A DNA stretch of 64,000 bases from DASUPK01 sp963695675. Its GTDB lineage: Bacteria > Actinomycetota > Thermoleophilia > Solirubrobacterales > 70-9. The notes under the pieces were generated by a model. The model was not told where the DNA came from. It searched no databases and worked only from the letters and a program-made list of their open reading frames with translations. Positions 24,180 through 31,309 of this stretch are shown here, piece after piece. The stretch's first letter is position 1, and each line of letters starts with the position of its first letter. The stretch lies in NCBI GenBank assembly GCA_963695675.1, contig CAVOGY010000007.1, positions 744,001 through 808,000 on the forward strand, in the 5' to 3' direction. Position numbers and translations under genes: made by a program.

Positions 24180-24617
24180 ATGGAGAGGCGGTTCCACTCG
24201 GTAGCAGGCTGCCTGGCGGCGGCCCTGATCTCGGTCGCGTTGCTGGCCGGATGCGGCGGCGGAGGCTCGGAGACTGTGGAACAGCAGACGGCGACTGCGG
24301 GCGCACCCGAGGCACCGAACCCCGAGCAGCCGCTCTCCACCGCCGAGGTCCACGGCCGCGACCTCTTCGTCCAGCACTGCGGTTCCTGCCACACCTTCGA
24401 CGCTGCTGGGACCGTCGGTCAGATCGGGCCAAACCTCGACGACATCGCCGTGAACGAGGCAGACGTCCTCCACGCGATCAAGACCGGCGGCGGCCGCCAT
24501 AGCCACGGCGCCGGCGGTCGGACCGGCAACATGCCGCGCAACCTGGTGACCGGTCAGGATGCACGGGACGTCGCGGCGTTCGTCGCCGCGAACGCCTCCG
24601 GCAGCTCGACCCCCTAG
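24180..24617 (+). CDS. Lipoprotein c-type cytochrome
   Basis: The 145-residue protein has an N-terminal signal with lipobox LLAGC (Cys25), a low-complexity linker, and one class I cytochrome c domain with heme motif CGSCH at 67-71 and probable axial Met118 (TGNMPRNLV). It would be anchored outside the membrane and carry electrons to a terminal oxidase or from a dehydrogenase. A His/Gly-rich stretch (GGGRHSHGAGG) precedes the Met ligand. Its TAG stop is the first codon of a dispersed repeat element. Confidence 0.92.
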   Translation: MERRFHSVAGCLAAALISVALLAGCGGGGSETVEQQTATAGAPEAPNPEQPLSTAEVHGRDLFVQHCGSCHTFDAAGTVGQIGPNLDDIAVNEADVLHAIKTGGGRHSHGAGGRTGNMPRNLVTGQDARDVAAFVAANASGSSTP

Positions 24618-24654
24618 CGGCCGCTTGCGGCCGCGATCTGATGGCGAAGCCGGG
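24617..24654 (+). repeat. Stop-codon-associated repeat (family R1), short copy
   Basis: The copy begins at the TAG of the cytochrome gene (TAGCGGCCGC, from 24615) and ends with GATCTGATGGCGAAGCCG. It holds two GCGGCCGC palindromes separated by TT, so it can fold as a hairpin between two convergent genes. Longer relatives lie at 30373, 31210 and 62860. Confidence 0.75.
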
Positions 24655-24657
24655 GGC

Positions 24658-26355
24658 CTACAGCTCCTGGTACAGCGGGCCGTCGCCGCCCTCGGGCAAG
24701 GTGAGGCGGCCGCCCTTCGCCGTGATCGCCCCGCACTGCACGCAGTTCGAGGGCGTGACGTGGACGTCGACGGTCTCCGCACCCGACTCCAGCTGCTCAT
24801 CGGGGATCTCGTAGACCTGCGCCGGGCACATCGAGACCCACGTATGCGCGAGCTCGCGCGGAACCCGCTCCTGGATCCGGATGTGGTTCGGAGCGTCGTC
24901 GCGCGTCGCGTTGCCCGATAGGAAGACCGAGTTGAGCTTGTCGAAGATGTACTTGTTGTCGGGCTTCGGATACTTCTTCGCCGCCCCATCGATATCCACC
25001 GGCACCTCGCCGTCGGGCTCGTTCTTCCAGTGTCCGCCCGGGAAGGCGCCCTTGGTGGCGACCATCAGGCTGCCCATGATCCCGCCGAAGATCAGGCCCT
25101 TCGACAGCGGCTGGCGCATGTTGCGCGACTGCCACAGGTCCGTCTCGATGACGGAGTCCTTGACCTTGCGCTCGTAGTTCTCGAAGTTGACCGAGTCCTG
25201 CTTGAGGGAGTCGACGATCGCCTCGGCCGCGTACATGCCGGCGTGCATCGCGTAGTGGATCCCCTTCAGCGTCGGGACGTTGACCATGCCGGCGGCGTCG
25301 CCGCAGATCACCATGCCGGGACTGGAGAGCCGCTTCGGCATCGACCAGTAGCCGCCGGAGGGGATCGTCTTGGCGCCCCAGGCGATCCGCTTGCCGCCCT
25401 CGAGGATCTTCCTGACGAAGGAGTGGGTCTTGAGCTGCTGGAGGGCATCGTGGGTGGAGAAGGTCGCGTCGCTCGTGTCGAGACCGACGACGAGGCCGAT
25501 GCAGACTTTGTCCTCGCCCATCGGGTAGATGAAGCTGCCGCCGGCCTCCTTGTACTTGGGCCGCCAGCGAAGCGGCCAGCCGAGGGTGTGGATCACGCGC
25601 TCGAGAGGCTTCTCCACCTCCCAGACCTCCTTGACGCCCAGCTCCCAGCGCTGCGGGTCAGGGCCCTGGAGATCGAAGTAGTCGAGCGCGGCGCCGGTCA
25701 GGTGCCCGAGCGTCCCCTCCGCGAGGACCGTCGCCTTGGCCACGAGGTCCGAGCCCGGCTCGAAGTTGGAGAGCTCCTCCCCATCCTTGCCGCGGCCCTT
25801 GTCGCCGGAGCGGACGCCGCGAACGATCCGGTCCTCGACCAGCAGCTTGTCGGCCGCGGTTTCGCTGAGGACGTAGACGCCCGCCTCCTCGGCCTTCTCG
25901 CCGAGGAAGCGGCCCAGCTTCGCGATCGAGGTGACGTAGTTGCCGTGGTTGCGGAAGTTCGGCGGCATAGGCTTGAGCGGAACCGCCATCTTCGATGTGA
26001 GGAAGTAGACCGCGTCCTTGGTCACCTCCTGGAAGACCGGCCACTCCGACGGCTCCAGGTCGGGGAAGAGCTCCCGCATCGCCGAGGGCTTCATGTTGGC
26101 GCCGGAGAGCAGATGCGCCCCGGTCGTCTTGCCCTTCTCGACCACCGCCACGGGAACCTCGCCCAGCTTCTCGGTGAGCTCGGGCTCGTTCTCGAGCAGC
26201 TGCATCAGCTTGATCGCGCAGGCGAGGCCCGCGGGACCGCCACCGACGATCGCGATTCCGACCTCGATGCGCTCCTCCTCGGGGTCGGTGATCCCCGTTA
26301 TGAACTCCTCCGCCGGCTTTACCGGCGGCGGGAACTCGAGCGGCTCGACGGCCAC
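24658..26355 (-). CDS. Electron transfer flavoprotein:quinone oxidoreductase (FixC family)
   Basis: The 565-residue protein moves electrons from reduced ETF to the quinone pool. It has the FAD site VGIAIVGGGPAGLACAIKL near residue 32, a central MVICGDAAGMVNVPTLKGIHYAM and the C-terminal iron-sulfur region. Only three of the four cluster cysteines are present: Cys510 (CPAQVYE), Cys538 and Cys541 (NCVQCGAI); the fourth position is Ile544. It follows etfB-etfA on the same strand but is separated by a 165-bp inverted-repeat element. The start is GTG 26355. Confidence 0.92.
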   Translation of the reverse strand: MAVEPLEFPPPVKPAEEFITGITDPEEERIEVGIAIVGGGPAGLACAIKLMQLLENEPELTEKLGEVPVAVVEKGKTTGAHLLSGANMKPSAMRELFPDLEPSEWPVFQEVTKDAVYFLTSKMAVPLKPMPPNFRNHGNYVTSIAKLGRFLGEKAEEAGVYVLSETAADKLLVEDRIVRGVRSGDKGRGKDGEELSNFEPGSDLVAKATVLAEGTLGHLTGAALDYFDLQGPDPQRWELGVKEVWEVEKPLERVIHTLGWPLRWRPKYKEAGGSFIYPMGEDKVCIGLVVGLDTSDATFSTHDALQQLKTHSFVRKILEGGKRIAWGAKTIPSGGYWSMPKRLSSPGMVICGDAAGMVNVPTLKGIHYAMHAGMYAAEAIVDSLKQDSVNFENYERKVKDSVIETDLWQSRNMRQPLSKGLIFGGIMGSLMVATKGAFPGGHWKNEPDGEVPVDIDGAAKKYPKPDNKYIFDKLNSVFLSGNATRDDAPNHIRIQERVPRELAHTWVSMCPAQVYEIPDEQLESGAETVDVHVTPSNCVQCGAITAKGGRLTLPEGGDGPLYQEL

Positions 26356-26357
26356 TT

Positions 26358-26522
26358 AGATGCCCGGCCTTTCCATCAGGTGCGCGCGGGGGCGCGTGCG
26401 GGCAAGCAGATCGGGGGACGCAGGGCGCAGCCCTTGCTGGTGGCAAGGGCAAGCCCGAGGACGCCGAGATGCGTCGTCCGCACGCGTCATCCGCGCGTGC
26501 GTGATGGGGAGGCCGGGCATCT
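26358..26522 (-). repeat. 165-bp element with 21-bp inverted ends inside the etf operon
   Basis: The ends (26358-26378 and 26502-26522) are inverted copies that match at 19 of 21 positions, starting AGATGCCCGGCCT. Inner hairpins include GCCCTTGC/GCAAGGGC and GCACGCG/CGCGTGC. It fills exactly the space between the etfA stop and the ETF:quinone oxidoreductase GTG. On the mRNA the second arm contains a GGAAAGG that may be the ribosome site of the downstream gene. No clear target-site duplication is seen. Confidence 0.65.
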
Positions 26523-27494
26523 CTAGCCCTTCTTGGCCTTGATCGCCTCGGTCAGCTTGGGGACGATCTTGTGCAGGTCGCCCACCACACCCAGGTCCGA
26601 GAACTCGAAGATCGGCGCGTTCTGGTCCTTGTTGATGGCCAGGATGTTCTCCGAGTTCTGCATGCCGACCTTGTGCTGGATCGCGCCGGAGATCCCGAGC
26701 GCCAGGTAGAGGTTCGGCGCGACCGTCTTGCCGGTCTGCCCGATCTGAGCGGCGTACGGGTACCAGCCCGCGTCGACCACGGCACGGGTGGCCGCCACGG
26801 CGCCGCCCATCGACTCGGCCAGCTGCTCGGCGACCTCGAAGTTCTCCTTCTTGCCCAGACCACGGCCGCCGCCGACCAGGATGTTGGCGTCCTCGATGTT
26901 GACGTCGGCGCCGCGCTGCTCGCCGCGGGTCACCATCTTCGCCTTGGTCGACCACTCGGAGAGCTCGACCTGAACGTCCTCCACCTCGGCGGTTCCGTCG
27001 CCCTCGTTCGTGTCGAAGGCATTCAGGCGGCCGATGATGATGCCCGGCTCGTCCACATAGCCGACGTCGGCGATCTGGGAGTCCTGGAGGATCGGCCTCT
27101 CGGCCACCAGTTTGCCGTCCTGGACGTTTACCTGCGTCACCTCCATCGTCACGCCCGCATTGAGGCGGGCTGTGAGGCCGGCGCCGATCTCGAAGCCGAG
27201 CAGGCCGCCGCCGAAGAGCGCGTAGGAGAAGTCGTTGTCCCGCATGACCTTCGCCATCACGTCGACGATCGGCTGCGCCAGGCCCTCGGGGGCCTCCTTC
27301 GCGCGGTAGACCTTGCTGACGCCGTACTTGCCGAGCCCGGAGGCGGCGTCATCGGCGACGTCGCCGACCACAACCGCGGCCGCCTCGGTGCCCAGCTCGC
27401 CGGCGAGCTTCGCCGCCTCGGAGAGGGCGCCAAGGGAGTTCTTGTTGAAGTTGCCCTCGTCGTCATGGAGGGCGTAGACCAGGATGCCTCCCAT
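26523..27494 (-). CDS. etfA: Electron transfer flavoprotein alpha subunit
   Basis: The 323-residue subunit binds FAD in its C-terminal domain: VGGGRGLGKKENFEVAEQL, GWYPYAAQIGQTGKTVAPNLY, GISGAIQHKVGMQNS and AINKDQNAPIFEFSDLGVVGD-type end. With EtfB it collects electrons from acyl-CoA dehydrogenases. The ATG follows the etfB stop without a gap (TAGATG). The pathway partners ETF:quinone oxidoreductase, acyl-CoA dehydrogenase and thiolase are all in this window. Confidence 0.96.
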   Translation of the reverse strand: MGGILVYALHDDEGNFNKNSLGALSEAAKLAGELGTEAAAVVVGDVADDAASGLGKYGVSKVYRAKEAPEGLAQPIVDVMAKVMRDNDFSYALFGGGLLGFEIGAGLTARLNAGVTMEVTQVNVQDGKLVAERPILQDSQIADVGYVDEPGIIIGRLNAFDTNEGDGTAEVEDVQVELSEWSTKAKMVTRGEQRGADVNIEDANILVGGGRGLGKKENFEVAEQLAESMGGAVAATRAVVDAGWYPYAAQIGQTGKTVAPNLYLALGISGAIQHKVGMQNSENILAINKDQNAPIFEFSDLGVVGDLHKIVPKLTEAIKAKKG

Positions 27495-28283
27495 CTAGAT
27501 CAGCTTCCTTTCCTCGAGCCAGGCGACGATCTTCTCGACCGTCTCGTTCGTGTCCTCGTCCTCGATGATCTCGCCGGCCTCCTTCTGCGGAGGGGGCTTG
27601 AGCTCGAGGACCGCGGTGCGCGAGCCGCTCTCCCCCACCCGGTCGTTCTCGATGCCGACGTCGCCGATCGCCTTTGTATCGAGCGGCTTCTTCTTCGCGC
27701 CCATGATCGCCTTCAGGCTCGGGTAGCGCGGCTCGTTGATCGCGTCACCGACGCTGATCACGGCCGGCAGCTCGACCTCGACGGTGTCATAGCCGTACTC
27801 GGCTTGGCGCTCGCAGGTGAGCTTGCCGTCGGCGACGTCCATCTTGATCACCTGGGTGAGCGACGGCATCTGCAGGTGGTCCGCGACGACGGCGCCGATC
27901 GTGTAGCACTCGCCGTCGTCCGACTGCTGGCCGAGCAGGACCAGATCGGGGCTCTCGGCCTCAAGCACCTTGGCGAGGGCGTAGCCGGTCGCGCAGACGT
28001 CCGAGCCGGCCAGCGCATCGTCGGCGAGGTGGACCGAGCGGTCGGCTCCGAGGGCGACCGCCTTGTGGAGGGCCCGGACGGCGCTCTCGGGGCCCATCGT
28101 CACGGCGACGATCTCCTCGACGTCGGTGCCGCCCTCCTTGACCTGCATCGCCGCCTCGAGGGCGTGGGTGTCGAAGGGGTTGAGGTTCTTCTCGCCCGAG
28201 CGGTCCAGGCGCTTGGTCTCCGGGTCGATCCGCTTGTCGACGGCGGCGTCCGGGACCTCTTTGACGAGCACGCAGATCTTCAA
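27495..28283 (-). CDS. etfB: Electron transfer flavoprotein beta subunit
   Basis: The 262-residue subunit has the usual N-terminus (KICVLVKEVPDAAV), NPFDTHALEAAMQVKEGG, and the AMP-binding / dehydrogenase-docking loop around DLVLLGQQSDDGECYTIG. It starts with TTG at 28283 behind a strong AAGGAGG at seven-base spacing. It is the first gene of the etfB-etfA-ETF:quinone oxidoreductase unit. A perfect 16-bp palindrome lies about 55 bases upstream. Confidence 0.96.
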   Translation of the reverse strand: MKICVLVKEVPDAAVDKRIDPETKRLDRSGEKNLNPFDTHALEAAMQVKEGGTDVEEIVAVTMGPESAVRALHKAVALGADRSVHLADDALAGSDVCATGYALAKVLEAESPDLVLLGQQSDDGECYTIGAVVADHLQMPSLTQVIKMDVADGKLTCERQAEYGYDTVEVELPAVISVGDAINEPRYPSLKAIMGAKKKPLDTKAIGDVGIENDRVGESGSRTAVLELKPPPQKEAGEIIEDEDTNETVEKIVAWLEERKLI

Positions 28284-28338
28284 GTTCGGGTCCTCCTTCG
28301 AACGGGCGGCGCGGGATATTAGCGCCTGGCCGGACTGG

Positions 28339-28354
28339 TTGACTGACCAGTCAA
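28339..28354 (-). promoter_or_regulatory. Palindromic operator upstream of etfB
   Basis: TTGACTG-AC-CAGTCAA is a perfect 16-bp inverted repeat. The form (TGACTG..CAGTCA) is common for TetR-family regulators of fatty-acid degradation. A TAATAT at 28316-28321 on the minus strand is a candidate -10 element just downstream. Confidence 0.6.
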
Positions 28355-28453
28355 TCGGCCCTTAACCATGCTAGAGACCGGGTTCTCCGGGCGCGCCATC
28401 TCAAGTGCGGACCGACACATACCCGGCCTCCCCCCTTTCCAACCGGCGGTCGG

Positions 28454-29125
28454 CTAGCCGGTGAACCGGGCCACCAGCGGCTCGCCGCCCGTGGATGGCA
28501 GCAGCCGGAGCACGGAAACCTGGTGGGGATCGACCGGGATCCCGCCGCCCGAGCTGCCCGAGGGATCGAGGTGGAACCAGTTCAGGTGCACCTGCCTGCC
28601 GTCGTCCATGACCAGCTCGGCTCCCCGCAGATCGGCCCGGTGTCCCTGATCGACCGAGATCAGAAGCCAGGACGGCGCCCCCTGGTAGCTGAAGACCGTC
28701 CCGGCCGCCGAACCGCTTGCGTCGTTTAGCGAGTAGGACTCGAACTCCTTCCCGTTCGCTTCCTGAAGGGTGTGGCGGTAGTGGGAGGCGGTCCGGAGGT
28801 CGTCGGAGACGACGGCGAGCGTGATCGCGACCGCGGCGAGCGCGGCCGCGGCCGGGGCGAACACGAGTCCGAGGCGGCGCCGACGCCGGGGAGGCGGGGC
28901 GGGCAGCACCTGATCCAGAACCCGCGACTCGAACCCGACGGGGACCTCCTTGTGGGGCGCCAGCAGAAGCAGCCGGTCCGCCACCTCGGCAAGCTCCTCC
29001 ACGCGCCTGCGGCACTCCGGGCAGTCGGCGAGATGCTCCAGGGCTCGGCCGCGCTCCTCGCCCTCGACGATCCCGAGCGCGAGCTCAGGGGTGAGCTCGC
29101 GGATCTCCTCGCAGCGCGGGTTCAT
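28454..29125 (-). CDS. Zinc-binding anti-sigma factor, single-pass membrane protein
   Basis: The 223-residue protein has the ZAS motif His31-x3-Cys35-x2-Cys38 (EHLADCPECRRRV) in its cytoplasmic N-terminus, a proline/arginine-rich link, one membrane helix (about 88-108) and an extracytoplasmic domain. The ATG at 29125 overlaps the sigma stop (ATGA), giving the normal sigma then anti-sigma order. It would hold the ECF sigma at the membrane until an envelope signal, perhaps redox, releases it. Confidence 0.87.
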   Translation of the reverse strand: MNPRCEEIRELTPELALGIVEGEERGRALEHLADCPECRRRVEELAEVADRLLLLAPHKEVPVGFESRVLDQVLPAPPPRRRRRLGLVFAPAAAALAAVAITLAVVSDDLRTASHYRHTLQEANGKEFESYSLNDASGSAAGTVFSYQGAPSWLLISVDQGHRADLRGAELVMDDGRQVHLNWFHLDPSGSSGGGIPVDPHQVSVLRLLPSTGGEPLVARFTG

Positions 29126-29736
29126 CTCTCCCCCACCTCGAGCTCGTCGCGCAGCTTCAACATCGCGGTCCGGATCCGCGTCTTCACGGTCCCCAGCGGC
29201 ACGTCGTCGAGATCGCTGATCTCGCGAGCCGTCCGGCCCATGTAGGCCGCCAGGACGAGCGCGCGGCGCTGGTCGTCGGGAAGCTCGGTGATGGCCGACC
29301 GGAGCTGCTCGCGTTCGTCCGGCTGCAGGTCCCTTTCGTCGACGCCCGGCTCCTGCGAGGCGAACGAGAGCTCCGCCGAGATCACGTCCGGGTCCACCGG
29401 GTCCATCCGTCGCATCCGGGTCACGTCGATCGCCAGGTTGCGGGCGATCGAGAGCAGCCATGTCGAGACGCGGCCCTTGCGGGCGTCGTAGTTGCCTGCG
29501 TGTCGGAAAACTCTCACGAACGTCTCCTGGGCGACCTCCTCCGCGATCGCCGGCTGACGGACGATCGTCAGGGCGAGGCCGTAGACGCGTCCCTGGAACC
29601 GCCGCACGAAAGCGGCGGCCGTTCGGGGGTCGCCCGTCGCGTAGCCGGCGAGAAGTGCCTCGTCGGAGGGGTCCACATCAGGAATGTACGGCTGCGGAGC
29701 CCCTGGGGATTGTGTGTCGTTGCTCACGCAATCCAA
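29122..29736 (-). CDS. ECF sigma factor
   Basis: The protein has region 2 (YGLALTIVRQPAIAEEVAQET, then WLLSIARNLAID) and region 4 (AITELPDDQRRALVLAAYMG, then LGTVKTRIRTAMLKLRDEL). The arrangement sigma, ZAS anti-sigma and a divergent secreted lipoprotein recalls mycobacterial SigK-RskA with Mpt70/83. The frame opens with TTG at 29736; a GTG nine bases later (29727) is equally possible, giving 201 to 204 residues. No reliable autoregulatory promoter was identified. Confidence 0.92.
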   Translation of the reverse strand: MDCVSNDTQSPGAPQPYIPDVDPSDEALLAGYATGDPRTAAAFVRRFQGRVYGLALTIVRQPAIAEEVAQETFVRVFRHAGNYDARKGRVSTWLLSIARNLAIDVTRMRRMDPVDPDVISAELSFASQEPGVDERDLQPDEREQLRSAITELPDDQRRALVLAAYMGRTAREISDLDDVPLGTVKTRIRTAMLKLRDELEVGER

Positions 29737-29795
29737 CTCTCGGACGGAAACGTACTACTCGGCGAATGGGGCAGATACAAAGCAAAGGACTGAAT

Positions 29796-30372
29796 ATGAA
29801 TCGCAGACGCGCTCCACTGCTCACGGTCGCGGTCATGGCGCTGGTCGCCATCGGCCTGGCGGCGTGCGGCGGCAGCAGCAACTCCTCAGACAGCGCCTCG
29901 GCGGCGGCCAGCACGACCGCCAGCGGAACGACAGCCAGCGCAAGCGACACCGTCTCGACGAAGTCGATCAGCGGCGTCGGCACCGTCCTGGTGGACTCGA
30001 AGGGCAACGCCCTCTACACGAACAACCAGGACAGCGGGATGAACGTCGCGTGCACGGGCTCGTGTACCGCCATCTGGGTCCCGCTGATGGCGCCGTCGAG
30101 CGGCCAGCCGACCTCGAGCGATCAGGCCGTGCAGGCGAAGCTCGGCATGGTCAAGTCGAAGGGCGGCAGCCAGGTCACATTCGGCGGCAAGCCGCTCTAC
30201 ACGTTCGTCCAGGACAGCTCCCGGACAGGTGACCGGCAACGACTTCACCGACAACTTCGGTGGCACGAGCTTCACCTGGACGGTGGCCAGCACGGGACAG
30301 GTGTCCTCGACCACGACCACCACGAGCGGCAGCAGCTCGGGCGGTGGCAGCAGCGGCGGCTACGGCTACTGA
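29796..30372 (+). pseudogene. Secreted-repeat lipoprotein (Lipoprotein_15 / COG4315) with a frameshift
   Basis: The N-terminus is a lipoprotein signal (lipobox LAAC, then a Ser/Thr-rich linker). Two family repeats follow: LVDSKGNALYTNNQD with CTGSCTAIWVPL, and GGKPLYTFVQDS. At 30220-30222 a run of three C puts the frame out by one. In the next frame the expected ending appears: GQVTGNDFTDNFGGTSFTW and a Gly/Ser tail ending YGY at the TGA of 30370-30372. Removing one C restores about 191 residues. AAAGGA precedes the ATG. The gene is divergent from the sigma / anti-sigma pair and is a plausible target of it. Confidence 0.75.
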
Positions 30373-30457
30373 CCAGATCGCGGCGGCAAGCGGCCGCGCC
30401 ACATAACCGCTCGGGGCTTCGCCCCTCGCTCAAAGTGGTGCGGCCTGGCCGCCGCTA
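30373..30457 (-). repeat. Stop-codon-associated repeat (family R1), long copy
   Basis: Read on the minus strand the copy begins with the TAG of the B12-domain gene (TAGCGGCGGCC) and ends with GATCTGG. It contains GAGCGAGGGGCGAAGCCCCG, whose core GGGGCGAAGCCCC is a tight hairpin, and outer arms that pair with each other. It is about 85 percent alike to the copy at 31210 by eye. Confidence 0.75.
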
Positions 30458-30886
30458 GCTCGCAGCCGAGGCCTCTTCGCGCCCGGCGACGGCCCGCTCG
30501 ACGAAATCCACGATCTCGTCGGTGGGCGCGCCGGGCGTGAACACCTCGGCCACACCGAGCTTCTTGAGCTCGGGGATGTCGTCGGCCGGGATCGTCCCGC
30601 CGACGGTGACCACCACGTCGCTCGCTCCCTGATCCGCCAGCAGCTCCACCACCCTCGGCACAAGGGTCATGTGGGCGCCGGAGAGGATCGAGAGGCCAAC
30701 CGCGTCAGCGTCCTCCTGGATCGCCGTCTCGGCGATCTGCTCAGGCGTCTGGTGAAGGCCCGTGTAGATCACCTCCATGCCGGCATCGCGAAGGGCGCGG
30801 GCGATGATCTTGGCGCCGCGGTCGTGCCCGTCCAGGCCGGGCTTGGCGACGACGATCCTGATTTTTCTGGCGGGGTCAGTCGGCAC
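30455..30886 (-). CDS. Cobalamin-binding small subunit of an acyl-CoA mutase
   Basis: The 143-residue protein is a stand-alone B12-binding domain: KPGLDGHDRGAK carries the D-x-H-x-x-G that supplies the lower-ligand histidine, followed by SILSGAHM and VTVGGTIP that surround the nucleotide tail. Its partner is the mutase large subunit at 31310-32968; a small gene on the other strand lies between them. The start is GTG 30886. Its stop codon is the first triplet of a repeat element. Confidence 0.93.
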   Translation of the reverse strand: MPTDPARKIRIVVAKPGLDGHDRGAKIIARALRDAGMEVIYTGLHQTPEQIAETAIQEDADAVGLSILSGAHMTLVPRVVELLADQGASDVVVTVGGTIPADDIPELKKLGVAEVFTPGAPTDEIVDFVERAVAGREEASAAS

Positions 30887-31014
30887 TATTCAGTCCGGCA
30901 ATGGATCGAGTAGCGAGTTAACCGTAATCGAACGGGAAGTTTCTACGGTTTTCAGCCCGGTACTCCGATACGAGAATGAGTAGTGCATAGGGAATAGCAA
31001 CAGGAGGCGCAGCG

Positions 31015-31212
31015 GTGTACGACGTTCTTTTCCTAGATCGAGCAAACGCGGAGAAGGTCTTGGGCAGGGGTCTCGCTCACGACGATGCCTGCGCGCTCGC
31101 GAGGGCAGAGTCCCAGCGGCGCGGTGTCGGTCGCATGTTCCTGGCGGGGTCCGAGCTCGGGCTCACCGGCGAGGTCATCGTGATCGTCGAGTCAGCGCAG
31201 CGCGCGGCGTAG
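31015..31212 (+). CDS. Small conserved-looking hypothetical protein
   Basis: The 65-residue protein starts with GTG after AGGAGG at good spacing. It reads as a compact globular alpha/beta protein (YDVLFLDRANAEKVLG, HDDACALARAES, RMFLAGSEL, GEVIVIVES) with no membrane segment. I do not recognise a family. It lies between the two mutase subunits on the opposite strand, and its TAG stop starts a repeat element. Confidence 0.6.
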   Translation: MYDVLFLDRANAEKVLGRGLAHDDACALARAESQRRGVGRMFLAGSELGLTGEVIVIVESAQRAA

Positions 31213-31306
31213 CGGCCGCCAGGGCGCTCCATCAGGAGCGAGGGGCGAAGCCCCGAGCGGTTATCTGGTGCGGCCGCTTGTGGCCGCGATCTGATCGCGA
31301 AGCCGG
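31210..31306 (+). repeat. Stop-codon-associated repeat (family R1), long copy
   Basis: It begins with the TAG of the small upstream gene (TAGCGGCCGCC), contains GAGCGAGGGGCGAAGCCCCG and GCGGCCGCTTG, and ends GATCTGATCGCGAAGCCG three bases before the convergent mutase stop. It is the most complete member and shows that the short copy at 24617 lacks the central 50 bases. Confidence 0.78.
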
Positions 31307-31309
31307 TCC

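Noticed and set aside
29737..29795. ECF promoter between the sigma gene and the lipoprotein gene
   Set aside because: A few partial matches to ECF-type elements exist but none with correct spacing; I do not claim a site.
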